A stretch of DNA of 57,744 nt from Hypsibius dujardini (taxonomy: Eukaryota > Tardigrada > Eutardigrada > Parachela > Hypsibiidae), in the NCBI GenBank assembly GCA_001579985.1, contig LRSR01013305.1, positions 1 to 57,744 on the forward strand. Direction: 5' to 3'. Numbering within the stretch: position 1 is the first letter of the stretch; each line of letters starts with the position of its first letter. The translations under genes and the position numbers were made by a program. Positions 1 to 13,232 of the stretch are shown here, in pieces. A model generated the notes under the pieces. It was not told where the DNA came from and ran no database searches. It was given only the letters and a program-made list of their open reading frames with translations.

Positions 1-761
1 TGGAACGTGTGCATGGCTGTGTGCACCCTACACAGCACAAGTGCCGCGTGGCCGATTAATCGTTCCACAGCCCGTATACTGTCCCTGTCTAACGCAAAAA
101 TGCAGTACATCATTATTCGCCACGATAGAATAAAGTTTAAAACATTCGATTATACAAAGAACGTTTTCATTAGACAGAGTAAACGTTGTCCAAAAGAAAT
201 GTTCATAATATTCCAGGGCGTCTGTCCGGCACCCCAAGCGTGGAATCAAGTTCCTGCCCTTTCTACAATGTCACCGTAGATGTCCCTTTTTCTTTTTTTC
301 AATCAAAATTTATTTCCAGTGTTTCTTGCATAATGTTTGCTACAGACGTACCGTACTTAATATTTTATATATGACTTTGATTTAAATACAAAAATTCCTC
401 CCACAAACACATTGCGAACTGAATACGTCAAGAGAGGTTGCAATTGTACCAGAAACTGTCCTCGCAAGTTGCAATGGTACCAGAAAGCGTAGACAGTTAA
501 GGAGTTGCGCCGTGTGTGTAACAAATTAGTTGTTGCACTGCAACGCATGTTTATTTATACGGGTGGATTCCGCTGCCTAGGCAGTCATTCTAAAAAAATA
601 ACATAAACAACGGAAGGTTCAGAAACAATCACCAAACAATGCCGGTCAACAGCAGCTACAAACAGTAACTAACATTAAACCAGTGGGAAACTCGAATTAC
701 GTGGGACCAGCCCGCGCAAAGCAGCTTAGAACACTGGAAGGAAACAGGGGAGGAAATTTCT
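1..761. other. Intergenic, left edge
   Basis: I see no convincing exon here; the short open frames on both strands have no splice context and no recognisable sequence. A minus-strand AATAAA lies near 550-556, about 200 bases past the stop of the downstream minus-strand gene, and could be its poly(A) signal. Confidence 0.4.
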
Positions 762-3700
762 CTAGAGAGCATTGATATTCCGACTGAAATCATTGACGTT
801 GAGGGCGACGGGGTTGGCAGAATCGGTGAAGCAGCACCAATGACCCATTTTGCAGGCGGGACTCTTCGAGACCCTTTGGTTCTTGCACCGCACGCGAAGA
901 TCTTTAGTAGGTAGACAGATGCCGTTACTGATATCGGGTTTCGAGTTGGGCACGCATTGTTGGTCGGACGAGACGGCCGGATTTGCCGCTGGGGCTTCGG
1001 TGGCTGCTTCGGGAGCAGCAACCGGTGGCGCATCCGTCGCCGCAGCCGCCTCAGCAATGACGGTCTTGACACGATCAACCTTCTTCCCGTCCTCGGAGAA
1101 ACAGCACCAACTGCCCATTTCGCAATCGGCCGAGGGTGATGCCTTCTCGTCCACGCTAAACAGCCGCAGAAACATTAATTGGACTCAGGACCCTTGCAAT
1201 CAAACACACCAATCCTGTTTCACATGGCTGAGCAATCACTTACCAATTAGCCCGAAGCTCCCGAATTGTCATGCAGGCACCGTTGCTAACAGCCCGGTTG
1301 GAGTTGGGCGAGCAGGACTTGACCGGGGCCGATGCGGCAGACGGAGTGACGACCACGACCTGTTCTGCAGATGCAGCTACAACCGATACCAACTTGTTTG
1401 CGTTGCTGACAGTAACCACGACTGGCGCAGATGACGCTGGCTTTCCGTCGGCGACCTCCACATTCTCGTCAGAGTAACAGCAAAACCGACCGAAAGCGCA
1501 CTGTGCGGAAGAGGAAGCTTTTCGGTCGACACACTGCTGGCTGAGTTGACGCATCGTCAAACATTTCCCATCGTGGATGGCGGGATTGTCGTTGGGAGTG
1601 CATGCGACATCGTTGGCGGGAGGGGCGACGGCATTACCGGACGAAGCGCTGTTTGCTGGCTCAGCGTGGAAGCCATCACCTGCATTGGGTTTTTGTTCGT
1701 CTCCGATTATGATGTTGACTTTAACCGGTGGAGTGGAGGGTGCTTCCGCTGGCAGTTGGGCACCCATACAGCACCAGTCTTGGCTGGCACAGTCGTCGGA
1801 CTTGGAGGCGGCCCGATTAGCGCACATACTCGATAGACTGGATGTTGGCACGCACTCTCCTGTGGTGGCCTGATTAGCAGCTGAGCGAGGTCGGCATACG
1901 GAACGCTTCGGTGGCTCTGAGAAGCAGCAAGCCTCCTCGGCAGCACAAGACTCTCCGAAGGCAACGCTTTGGCCGACACATTGGCTTGGAAGACTGGAAG
2001 TGGCAATACATACCCCCGAAACGGATGATGACTTGCCTTGTGGATGACAGGCCTTGTTGCTGCTGCTGCTGACTTGGACAACTACTGCCACGCGATTGCC
2101 GGTATTGGAAGCCCCACCAGCAGCCCCGTTATATGCCGTTGTCGTACCGGCAGACGGGGCAGATGTGGTTGATGCTTGGGTTACTGGTGCATTTGTGGCC
2201 GTGACGGGAGCGGTTGATGCTTGGGTCACTGGTGCATTTGTGGCGGTGACTGGAGCGCTCGATGATGATTGAGGATATGCTGCTGTCGATCCAGCATTCA
2301 GGCTTGTGAAACAGCAGAACTGAATGGAAAGTAATGAAAACTGAAGTATGCAACAAAATAGGGACGAAGTTAATGGTTAATCATAAGATGGTAGTTACCT
2401 GATTGAAAGCGCACTGATTGCTCTTGGCCATCTGGATTCCACGGCAGTTGGCCTGGAGAGCATTCAGGTTGAAACACTGACCGTTTGTAACGGATGGATT
2501 GCTCAATGGAGAGCAGGGTCCGCCGTTGGGTGCTTCGGTGGATACATGGGCCGTTGTGGTTTGACCTCCACCCGATCCTCCACTCTGGGATGTAGTTGCA
2601 GCTTTCGTCGAAGTAGTTACGGTAGTTGGTGCATTGGTGGCTGCGGCTGTGGTAGTAGTTGTGGCTGCAGGTGCCTGCGTCGTAACCGGCTTTGCGGTGG
2701 TCGTTCCAGCTCCTCCACTCCCTGCAGTAGTCGTTGCTGCAGCAGTGCTGGCCTTGGTGGTGATGCTGGTTGTTACTCCACTCACTCCGGTAGTAGTTAC
2801 CGTGACGGGGCTCGCGCTGGTGGAGCCGGAACCGGAACCCGCGCTACTGAAGCAACAATACTCTTTGCTACCACAGTTGGCACTTTGAGCCAGTTGGAGT
2901 TTTGCGCATTTGGAAGTGATTTGGTCTTCGGTGACACAGATGCCGTTTTTGACGGCGGGCTGCGTTTTCGGGGAGCATGCTTTGTTGGCTGCTGTTGAAC
3001 TCGGGTAGTTGTTGGCTGCTGTTGAACTCGGGTAGTTGTTGGCTGCTGTTGAACTCGGGTAGTTGTTGACTGCTGTTGAACTCGGATAGTTGTTGGATGA
3101 CTTGGTTGTTCGAGTCGAGTAACCACCATTATTGTTATTGTAGTTGTTGTTATTCTTGTTGTAGTTGTTGTTGTTGTTGTTATTGTAACTGCTGCCGTAT
3201 CCGTTGTTATTGCTTCCATACGACGGCCCACCAGACTGGTCAGAGTCGAAGAAAGAGTCATCCACACTGGGCTCGTAGCTCGGGAAGTTGAATTCAATGT
3301 CCATCGGCCCGAATCCAGACGGCGGCGCTGTTTCGGCAGAACAATTAAGTTGGTTGGTAAATTAACAAAATAACAATGCTTTCTTTATGAGGTTTGAAAA
3401 TCTACAGTAGTGCTCGAATTCATATAATAAAATTGGTGATTGATGCTGAAGTCGTAATACCTGGGGGTCGGGGCAGGTTGGGCTGCCGATTAGGGTCATT
3501 TTCGTAGTTCCCCATATTGGGTGCCTTCATCGGTCGCGGCGGTTTTGGTGGGTAAGGAGGGTTAGGCAGTGCTGCAAATAGTTCTCAATGAAAGTAAGGA
3601 TTTACCCACATCACAACACATGATCACAACGCATGATCCGTCTATCAACTTACAAATCCTAATTTTCTGGGATTTTCCGTTGTTGTTTAAATCCATTGAA

Positions 3701-3888
3701 TTGAAAATGGAGTCAAAGTTGTCGTTGTATCCATCTCCGCCTGATGAATACGACGACCCTCCATACAGGTTACTGGAGGAAGATCCGGAGCTATAAGAGC
3801 GAGCACTCTTCCTCGGTCTTTCTTCCGCTAAGGTCAGCGAGATCACAAGCGAACAACAAAAAAAGGAAAGGGAGCCCCACCGGCTCAT
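762..3888 (-). CDS. Secreted protein with seven six-cysteine (clip-like) modules
   Basis: Five exons keep phase with GT-AG introns: 3888-3654, 3571-3461, 3327-2399, 2319-1244 and 1155-762, giving 914 aa. Residues 1-21 look like a signal peptide (hydrophobic core, then TLA before EERP). A Ser/Gly/Tyr-rich stretch, a Pro-rich exon 2, a run of Asn and four copies of NNYPSSTA(A/V) follow. Seven modules start at about residues 233, 387, 516, 567, 665, 761 and 851. Each has the spacing C-x12-C-x9-C-x10-C-x5-C-C (x13 once, in module 4), with G-x-C at the second Cys and usually Phe or Tyr after the CC pair. Linkers are Thr/Ala/Pro-rich and probably O-glycosylated. The layout resembles arthropod CLIP domains (six Cys ending in CC) but the second-to-third spacing is longer and there is no protease domain. 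Introns 3 and 4 fall inside modules 2 and 6. An extracellular matrix, cuticle or defence role is inference. Confidence 0.85.
2990..3097 (-). repeat. 27-bp coding tandem repeat (about 4 copies)
   Basis: Four nearly identical 27-base units encode NNYPSSTA(A/V) in exon 3 of the seven-module gene. They follow an Asn-rich tract at about 3115-3210 coded by a (GTT)n-like run. Copy number may vary between alleles. Confidence 0.8.
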
Positions 3889-4740
3889 GTTGCCAAAAGA
3901 TTAGGGATTCTCCTGCTGATTGCCTCTGGTTTTGGCGTTGACTAGGTCACACAAATGTCTCGGAGTTGTCGGTAAAAGATAATTACCTGCCAGATTAGGA
4001 GCAGCTTCACTACGTTATGCCGATCAACAGCGGCTGCCTCGGTGTGGCGGCAACGGCGGAGCAGAAGAAGAACAAGACAGACACGCGGCAAACAAGCGAC
4101 CGTTTTCAAGTTCACGCTTTATCCGCTTTTGTGTCAAGCACACCATCGGAGATAAATGAGCGGATCATTTTTTTTCGGTCACTAGAGAATGTCAGCGTCG
4201 CTATCGTATGCAGGCTCAGCACGGCAGTAGCCAGTTCGACGCCGGAGGTAAGATTCTGGCCAAGATGTATCCGTACCGTACCAAAGAATCGATCAATAAC
4301 CAGGAAGTGACTACTTGACCACGCCTCGCTACAAGACTCGACGCAGTGCGTTGTGCTAGTCTCGTATGCTGGACGTCTATATTAATTCCATATATTTATT
4401 ATTTATGGGGTTGTAAATGCACCGTCGAGCGGCTTTGTTGTGTCTTACGTAAGTCCTGTGCGCATGAGTTCTTTCCGTACACGGAGGTATCAGAATCTCG
4501 AGGTGGCATAATTAGCCATCAATATCCATTAGAGTGATGTAAGTTGAACCAGTCTCGAAAATCACCATCAATGAAAATGTACGAATCTCAATAAGAAGTA
4601 TAAGAGTATTTAAAAGGTAAAATATAAAGTGTAAGGCACAAGTAAAAAACTTCAGTGTACCGGCATTCTCACGCGATGCGTCTTACCATTTACAAAAACG
4701 GGCATTTGATAGACAATTCCGGCAGGATAGTGCTGGACCT
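3889..4740. other. Intergenic, tail to head of two minus-strand genes
   Basis: This stretch lies between the start of the seven-module gene and the stop of the Gq-alpha gene. It should hold the promoter of the former and the 3' UTR of the latter. I see no clear TATA box or further exon. Confidence 0.4.
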
Positions 4741-7542
<2,802 letters not shown>

Positions 7543-7917
7543 TATGAACTAGCACACATGAGCGACACTGAGACGTAGTCCTCGGGCGTCGGAGTGGGAA
7601 TGGAAAAACTAGTGTACGAAAGTGGATGGCCGCAGAACCGCATAAAAGGCCGTTTGGTGCCTACAGAGACGTTGCCGCAACCGGAGCCCAATCACTCAAT
7701 CCGTGCCCCCTGTAAGGCATTCGCATTCACTGTATACAATATCCCATTTACGTATACTCGTATAAGAACACTCAAAGAGCTCGTTTCTCAAAAGGGTGCA
7801 CAGGCAATATACGCAGATCTCTTCCTGCATTTACGGAGAAGGTATTACTGTTGTAATAAGTTAATAAACGGTAAATACGTGACTACAATTACTGACACCT
7901 TCCACAGTTGAAGTATA

Positions 7918-8051
7918 CAGTAGAAGTCCTCATATTTTGCGTACGTCACATGCCCGTTTCAACACGTTTGCCCCATAACGAAACTGCTCCGAGACAAGGC
8001 ACGGAATAGAAACACGCCTGTGACGTACGCAAAATATGAGGACTTCTACTG
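7918..8051. mobile_element. MITE, copy 1 (134 bp, TA target)
   Basis: Nearly the whole element is a palindrome: arms of about 43 bases starting CAGTAGAAGTCCTCATATTT flank a short spacer. TA dinucleotides flank it at 7916-7917 and 8052-8053, as expected for a Tc1/mariner-mobilised element. A second copy of identical length lies at 12407-12540, with scattered substitutions between them. It has no coding capacity. Confidence 0.9.
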
Positions 8052-8915
8052 TATCCTTAAAACAGCTTGATCAATCAGACAACTGATGAACTGTTTCCAA
8101 TACGATACAGCCGTGTCTGCACTCGGAGTAGTTCAAATAATCTTCTAAATTTCTTGCAATTTTCTTGCAATTACTCAAAACTGAAAGACATATTAAGAAG
8201 TACTATCTCTATGTCTGAATTTTGTCCCGCAAAACTCTTTCGTCTCATGTTTGGGTTTTCGTGTTCCAGCTTGCGCAGTACGGAGCCGTACCACACACAT
8301 ATCTCCGTGTCTTATCCGAAACTCCGCAAGAACTCACCTGACTCGGCTTCTCGTAGCTTACAGCGCATAAAGATATGATGAGCGGTCCACTTCATGAAAC
8401 AAACGGCAGATACCAAATGTCAGATATGGGCACTGATTTTAGAATTGGTCTTATTCAAAAGTGATGGAAAGATCGCTCGTTCATGCCAGGAAAGCACTGT
8501 TTCCGGTGCGGTTTAAATATGTTGTGATTGTGACTCCCTCGCGAGTCAGTTCAGTTCACTTATAACCAGTATGCCACATTGTATGTACAAATGTATTTGC
8601 GCAGTACGCGAAGTCCATTGGGTTCGAAGTCATCTGGATCTACTTCATCGGGTATTTTAATTTTTTTTTAACTTTAGCATCAGTTAGTAATCAATCGGTA
8701 AACTGAGGCGGCTTAATTGTTCAATTTTTTACTGTTTAGTGAAATACCGTAGTTCATTATATATGGATAATAGTATAGTTATACCGGTACAGTATGAACA
8801 TTCAGTAAGAAATAAAGATTAATGTTAACAGAAATATTTACTAATAATTACCTGTATGTACTAGTACCTATCTTCGAATGAATCTAGCTGTACGTTTGTT
8901 CATTCGTCTGTCTTT

Positions 8916-9222
8916 CTCTGTGTGTGTCTGTGTGTCTGTGTGTCTGTGTGTCTGTGTGTCTGTGTGTCTGTGTGTCTGTGTGTCTGTGTGACTGTGTGTC
9001 TGTGTGTCTGTGTGTCTGTGTCTGTGTGTCTGTGTGTCTGTGTGTCTGTGTATCTGTGTGTCTGTGTGTCTGTGTGTCTGTGTGTCTGTGTGTCTGTGCA
9101 TGTGTGTCTGTGTGTCTGTGTGTCTGTGTGTCTGTTTGTGTATATGTGTGCCTGTGTGTGTCAATGTGTCTGTTTGTCTGTGTGTTTGTTTGTATTTGCC
9201 TGTCTGTCTGTCTGTCTGTCGT
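8916..9222. repeat. (TGTGTGTC)n simple satellite
   Basis: About 300 bases of an octamer repeat with few interruptions, ending in (TGTC)n. It opens long spurious frames on both strands. Confidence 0.95.
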
Positions 9223-10059
9223 GATATTGCATAGCGTGAGCTTTTGCTTGCTGTGCATTTCCTAATTTTTTGTAGTCGAAGCGGGGGTATTCTATCTGCT
9301 GCGGGAAAAAATCCTGCGATGCACATGCACATTAACTGGGTCGCGACAGAGCATTGGGTTCTTGCACTGCTGCAGATCGACTAAGCTTGCCTGGATAATT
9401 CACGGAACATTCAAGAGTCAACCAGGCGTCGTAGTTGAAAGGATAGATTAAGGTCCCCGACACTGAAGAGGAGTGCTATCGAATCGATCGTATCGACCGG
9501 TCAACTGAAATGACTGAGACGCTCTTGCCGCACTTTCCCTGTGCAGTCCTGAAACACTTGCGCCCGCAGCTCTACCAACATTCCAAGCCTGTAAAATTAG
9601 CCAGTGTGGAAAGCCAGAGTGTGGAAAGCGTACTTGCGACGACCACAAAGAACTTGATTCGATGGTGCGCCATACGCAACTAAAAAGGGGAGTCTCTTAG
9701 TCCCTGTATATGGAAGAGCGAGATGTACTGATGTACAGCATGTTTGTTGGCACGCCTTTTTTCACCAGTAGAGTGGATGAGACCACAGACTTTCCGAGAC
9801 GCTTCCGCCGAGCCGTCAAATTTTAAAAACAGCAGACTAGTATAACCACCAAGCCAGCACGCTTGGGTGCGCAGTTTCCTACTCGAGTTCTCTAGTCCAT
9901 TACAATCGATATTGCGACTTAATTTTTGTCACCATAGTTCAATTTAAGAGAAAATTCCTACCCAGCGATAAATTAAAGGGGCACGACATCTTCGGACTGA
10001 CGATTTGTGCTTGAATTGACCGACCACCCAAGTGTTTTTGCTTCTAGGCGATCTGCCAA

Positions 10060-10924
10060 ATGGAGTCTAAGAAGCACCCAGGAAAGCAGTTTATGACGAA
10101 TGTTTCCTTCGCCCCTCAGCAAATAATTCCTACTTTAAAACGTTTGGACAACAGCGGCCATATGGATAATCAGCCACTGATCGGTAGACAAAGCAGCAAT
10201 TTGCGCCAGGATTCGTTGGGTGTTGTTTCACAGTCTAGTCTAGCTGGACGTCGAGAGAGCTTTGCTGTTGGCGGACTCGGCCTGATCTCCGGCAAAGGGC
10301 ACCAATCTGCCTTTCTTGACCTAACCAGTCCTGCGGTGGTCAAATGTGTTTTCCAGGCGCGCTGGAAGGTCCTCGCTTATTTGCAAATAGTATTTGGACT
10401 TCTTTTGATAGCTGTTGGCACATTCAGTAAGTTAAAGAGAGTGGTTGTGGCTGAGACTTCATCATATTACAATTATTGCGATGTAGAGCCCAATTTCCTG
10501 AAGACTGGGAGAGCGTCGAAAAAACTCATGATTAGGCTTAAAATAGAGCGTGAACTGGAGCCTAAACTGTAACTTTCTTTCCTGGCATCATTGCTTGGAT
10601 CGCTGACACAGATTATTTTCAGCGGGTTATTGATTTTTGAGCAGAACGCAGTAGGGATGGTAAACGATGCCAATTGCTCGCCGTTTGATCACGCTCTCTC
10701 TCCCCACAGGCCACTATCCTGTTTTCACTTGCGGAGTGCAATTGGTGTCGGAAGTTGATTACCTGTGGTTTGGACTGTGGATTGGGATCCTCAATCTGCT
10801 ATGTGGTGCGTGTGGTCTGGCTGCCAGCAAGGCCGGGCTTAATAATGGAGGCCTACATAGAGTTCTTCGCCGCAGTTACTTCATGTACGTGGTAGTATTA
10901 TATATATACAAGCCAAGCTCGTAT

Positions 10925-10955
<31 letters not shown>

Positions 10956-11333
10956 GTATATGGTAATTAGAAACCACAGGAGATTTTGAACACACATTGT
11001 GTGTGCACTAGTACGGAAGATTGCACTGTCAGATTACCTTGTGGGGGCCCTGATGCTAAAGTGACTCTTGTCATAATTTGTAGGCTTAACTGCTCCTTTC
11101 TGCCATTCGCCAACGGCATCGGTTTGACTAACTTCGGGATCACGCTCTCCAAGTACAGTTTGATCTGCAATCCACATCCGGACGAACGCTTCACGACCAT
11201 CCTGGCGTTTGTGCAGTTTTGGATTCTCTGTGTATGCGTGATCTTGAATGTCCTGGGTGTGGTGTATCAGGTAGTGGCCGGCACCAAGTGCAAATGCTGG
11301 ATCTGTACCCCGAAGAACCCTGCCAGTGCATGA
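10060..11333 (+). CDS. Four-transmembrane protein (CD20/MS4A-like topology)
   Basis: Three exons in phase, 10060-10426, 10710-10884 and 11084-11333, give 263 aa. The first 100 residues are polar and probably cytosolic. Hydrophobic segments: TM1 about 101-121 (WKVLAYLQIVFGLLLIAVGT), TM2 about 140-163 (WFGLWIGILNLLCGACGLAA), a weaker TM3 about 182-205, and TM4 about 218-243. A short Cys-rich tail (KCKCWICTPK) could be palmitoylated. The GLWIGILNLLCGACGLAA pattern resembles the second helix of MS4A/CD20-like and related tetraspan proteins, but I cannot assign the family firmly. Exon 2 ends AT and exon 3 begins G, so the Met codon spans the intron. Intron 2 carries a (TA)n run. Function unknown. 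Confidence 0.7.
10918..10962. repeat. (TA)n microsatellite
   Basis: A TA dinucleotide run with a GTATATGTATATG end lies in intron 2 of the four-TM gene. Confidence 0.9.
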
Positions 11334-12025
11334 GTATGCAATTGATACACATTGATACGTATACGTAGTGTATAGCATCCCGCTGGAATTGCGTCTCTCA
11401 CTAGACTTTAGTTGCCCAGTTTTGTTCTCCTGCATCGTTTAAGTAAATAGCTTGGAGTTTAATATGAATGTTTAAGTAGAAATTGCGATTTGGTCGAGGC
11501 TTCTCATGTCAGGGCCCATTTTTGTCTACATGAGTTTGTCATGTGAGTTTACGCGATAAATTTCGTTCACGAATTCGATGCGACTTGCAAGAACTACAAA
11601 AGGACTTTTCAACGATTTTGCACTTTAATAAGTTGTACTCTTTTCTCGTGAACTCGACCGGCGTAGAACACGCTCACATATTCTTCTAGTCGTCGGTTCA
11701 GGGCAACCGATTTTCGATCTTTCCACGAAAACTTTCCCTGGTGGGACACTCGCTCTAGACGTATCGTTAGGACAGAAACGTCCAGCTCTCCCACTTATGT
11801 ACTTTTTTCCGCTTCTGTGGAGGGATAATGTTATTGTATTTAAGAGGGATGAGGTGAGTGTTTTCTCAACTATTCGAGGCTGCAATAGGATAAGAGGGAG
11901 ACCTTTTATTTTACGTGAATGTGACAAGATGAAAGCCACAAGAATATTCCCAGGTGGTGCAGCAACACTCCGAGGCAAAGTGTTGTTTCCACAACGTCAA
12001 TTCCGGGTAAGAAGTTACGATAAAG

Positions 12026-12188
12026 TAAGCGAGAGAATTTAATCTAATGGAGGGTCCCGGAAATGGGCAAAAGGGGCGGGGCAGGGGGAATACTTGAATA
12101 ATCAACCAATCAATCAGCGGAGCTCCACCCCTTCCCGCCCCTTTTGCTGATTTCCGGGACCCTCCGTTAGATTAAATTCTGTCGCTTA
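12026..12188. mobile_element. Inverted-repeat element (MITE-like)
   Basis: Arms of about 55 bases (12026-12080 and 12134-12188) start TAAGCGA and contain AATTTAATCTAA then GGAGGGTCCCGGAAAT and AAAAGGGGCGGG. They match with a few substitutions. Possible TAA-type target duplication; class uncertain. Confidence 0.75.
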
Positions 12189-12406
12189 ATTTACGCATGG
12201 CAAATGGTTTTACGCTTTGAGACCCGCAGTCGTAATTGTCGTGACCGCACGAGCGGAAAATATCACAAAACTCCCTCCAATAAACAGTGGCTTCACGTTT
12301 TATTATAAAAATTGGTTTCATATCTTATTGCTACAATTTAAAAAAAATGCAGGAAAAAAAGGAAAAACATTCGGCTCCTCAGCATCACACCATGAGTTTT
12401 CACGTA

Positions 12407-12540
12407 CAGTAGAAGTCCTCATATTTTGCGTACGTCACAGGCGTGTTTCAACACGTTTGCCCCATAACGAAACTACTCCGAGACAAGGCACGGAATAGAA
12501 ACACGCCTGTGACGTACGCAAAATATGAGGACTTCTACTG
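12407..12540. mobile_element. MITE, copy 2 (134 bp, TA target)
   Basis: Same element as at 7918-8051, with the same length, the same ends and TA flanks (12405-12406 and 12541-12542). In this copy the arms pair essentially perfectly through GGCGTGTTTC/GAAACACGCC, so it may be the younger copy. Confidence 0.9.
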
Positions 12541-13232
12541 TATTTAGGCTACACGAACAGACTAATCGTTCAACATTACTAATGCTTGTAGCATTATATT
12601 TCATGCACAATACAAAATAATATATAACAATGCAAAAAAATATTTTCGTATGATTATTAGTGCTTGCAGAGTTTGAAACAAATGACGCAAAGTCCAAATA
12701 TTGCTAGTGTGTCCAAAAAATGTCTTTTAAGTGTACCGGAATGTCGGTATTAAAGGGTTTGAAAATTTGGCGCACACTGTAACTTTCCCTGTATTGAACA
12801 GACTTTATGTTACACACACGTGGCAAAACCCTTAGGCTAACCGAGCTAGGCCATTTACGTCGTTTACCGGGGAGTTGTGTACGCAGGTTGAGTTAAACGG
12901 GTTAGTTCGGTTAGTGAAATCTTTTTGCCACTCGAGTATTACTGTACATGCACAGTCGAGCGGCACTAAGTTTCACAGTATGAGACAGTCTCATACTGTC
13001 TCATACTGTATCATCTACAGAACTTCCAAGAGGGAAATTGAAACGATTGCTCCAATTTTTTTTATTTTACGTATTGGATTTGGACACAATTGCGAAAAAG
13101 GTGAGCTTTCACAATTGTTGCGTTGAAGTGAAATTGCTTTTACTTTGTCACAGTGATGGAAGGGCACTAGTGCTAAATCGTTTCTCCGCGTTGCAGTCTT
13201 TCTCTGTCTCATCGTAGCGGCTGCTCCATGCG

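Larger units (their letters stand above)
7543..10059. other. Intergenic between divergent genes
   Basis: This is the head-to-head space between Gq-alpha (minus) and the four-TM gene (plus), so it should carry both promoters. It contains a 134-bp inverted-repeat element and a TGTGTGTC satellite, described separately. I see no exon. Open frames near 7594-7911 and 8067-8378 have no recognisable sequence. Confidence 0.4.
11334..13232. other. Intergenic with three inverted-repeat structures
   Basis: This stretch holds a 163-bp inverted-repeat element (12026-12188), the second 134-bp MITE (12407-12540) and a small palindrome of TATGAGAC/GTCTCATA units at about 12974-13010. The bases just upstream of 13233 should be the promoter and 5' UTR of the PWWP gene. 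No exon was recognised. Confidence 0.4.

Noticed and set aside
850-2272. Several plus-strand frames over 60 codons
   Set aside because: Antisense shadows of the seven-module gene, whose minus-strand cysteine pattern is decisive.
8600-8650. B-box-like GGTTCGAAGTC suggesting a tRNA
   Set aside because: No matching A box or cloverleaf arms could be paired around it.
8868-9332. Long His/Thr/Gln- or Cys/Val/Ser-rich frames on both strands
   Set aside because: They are translations of the TGTGTGTC satellite with no start or splice context.
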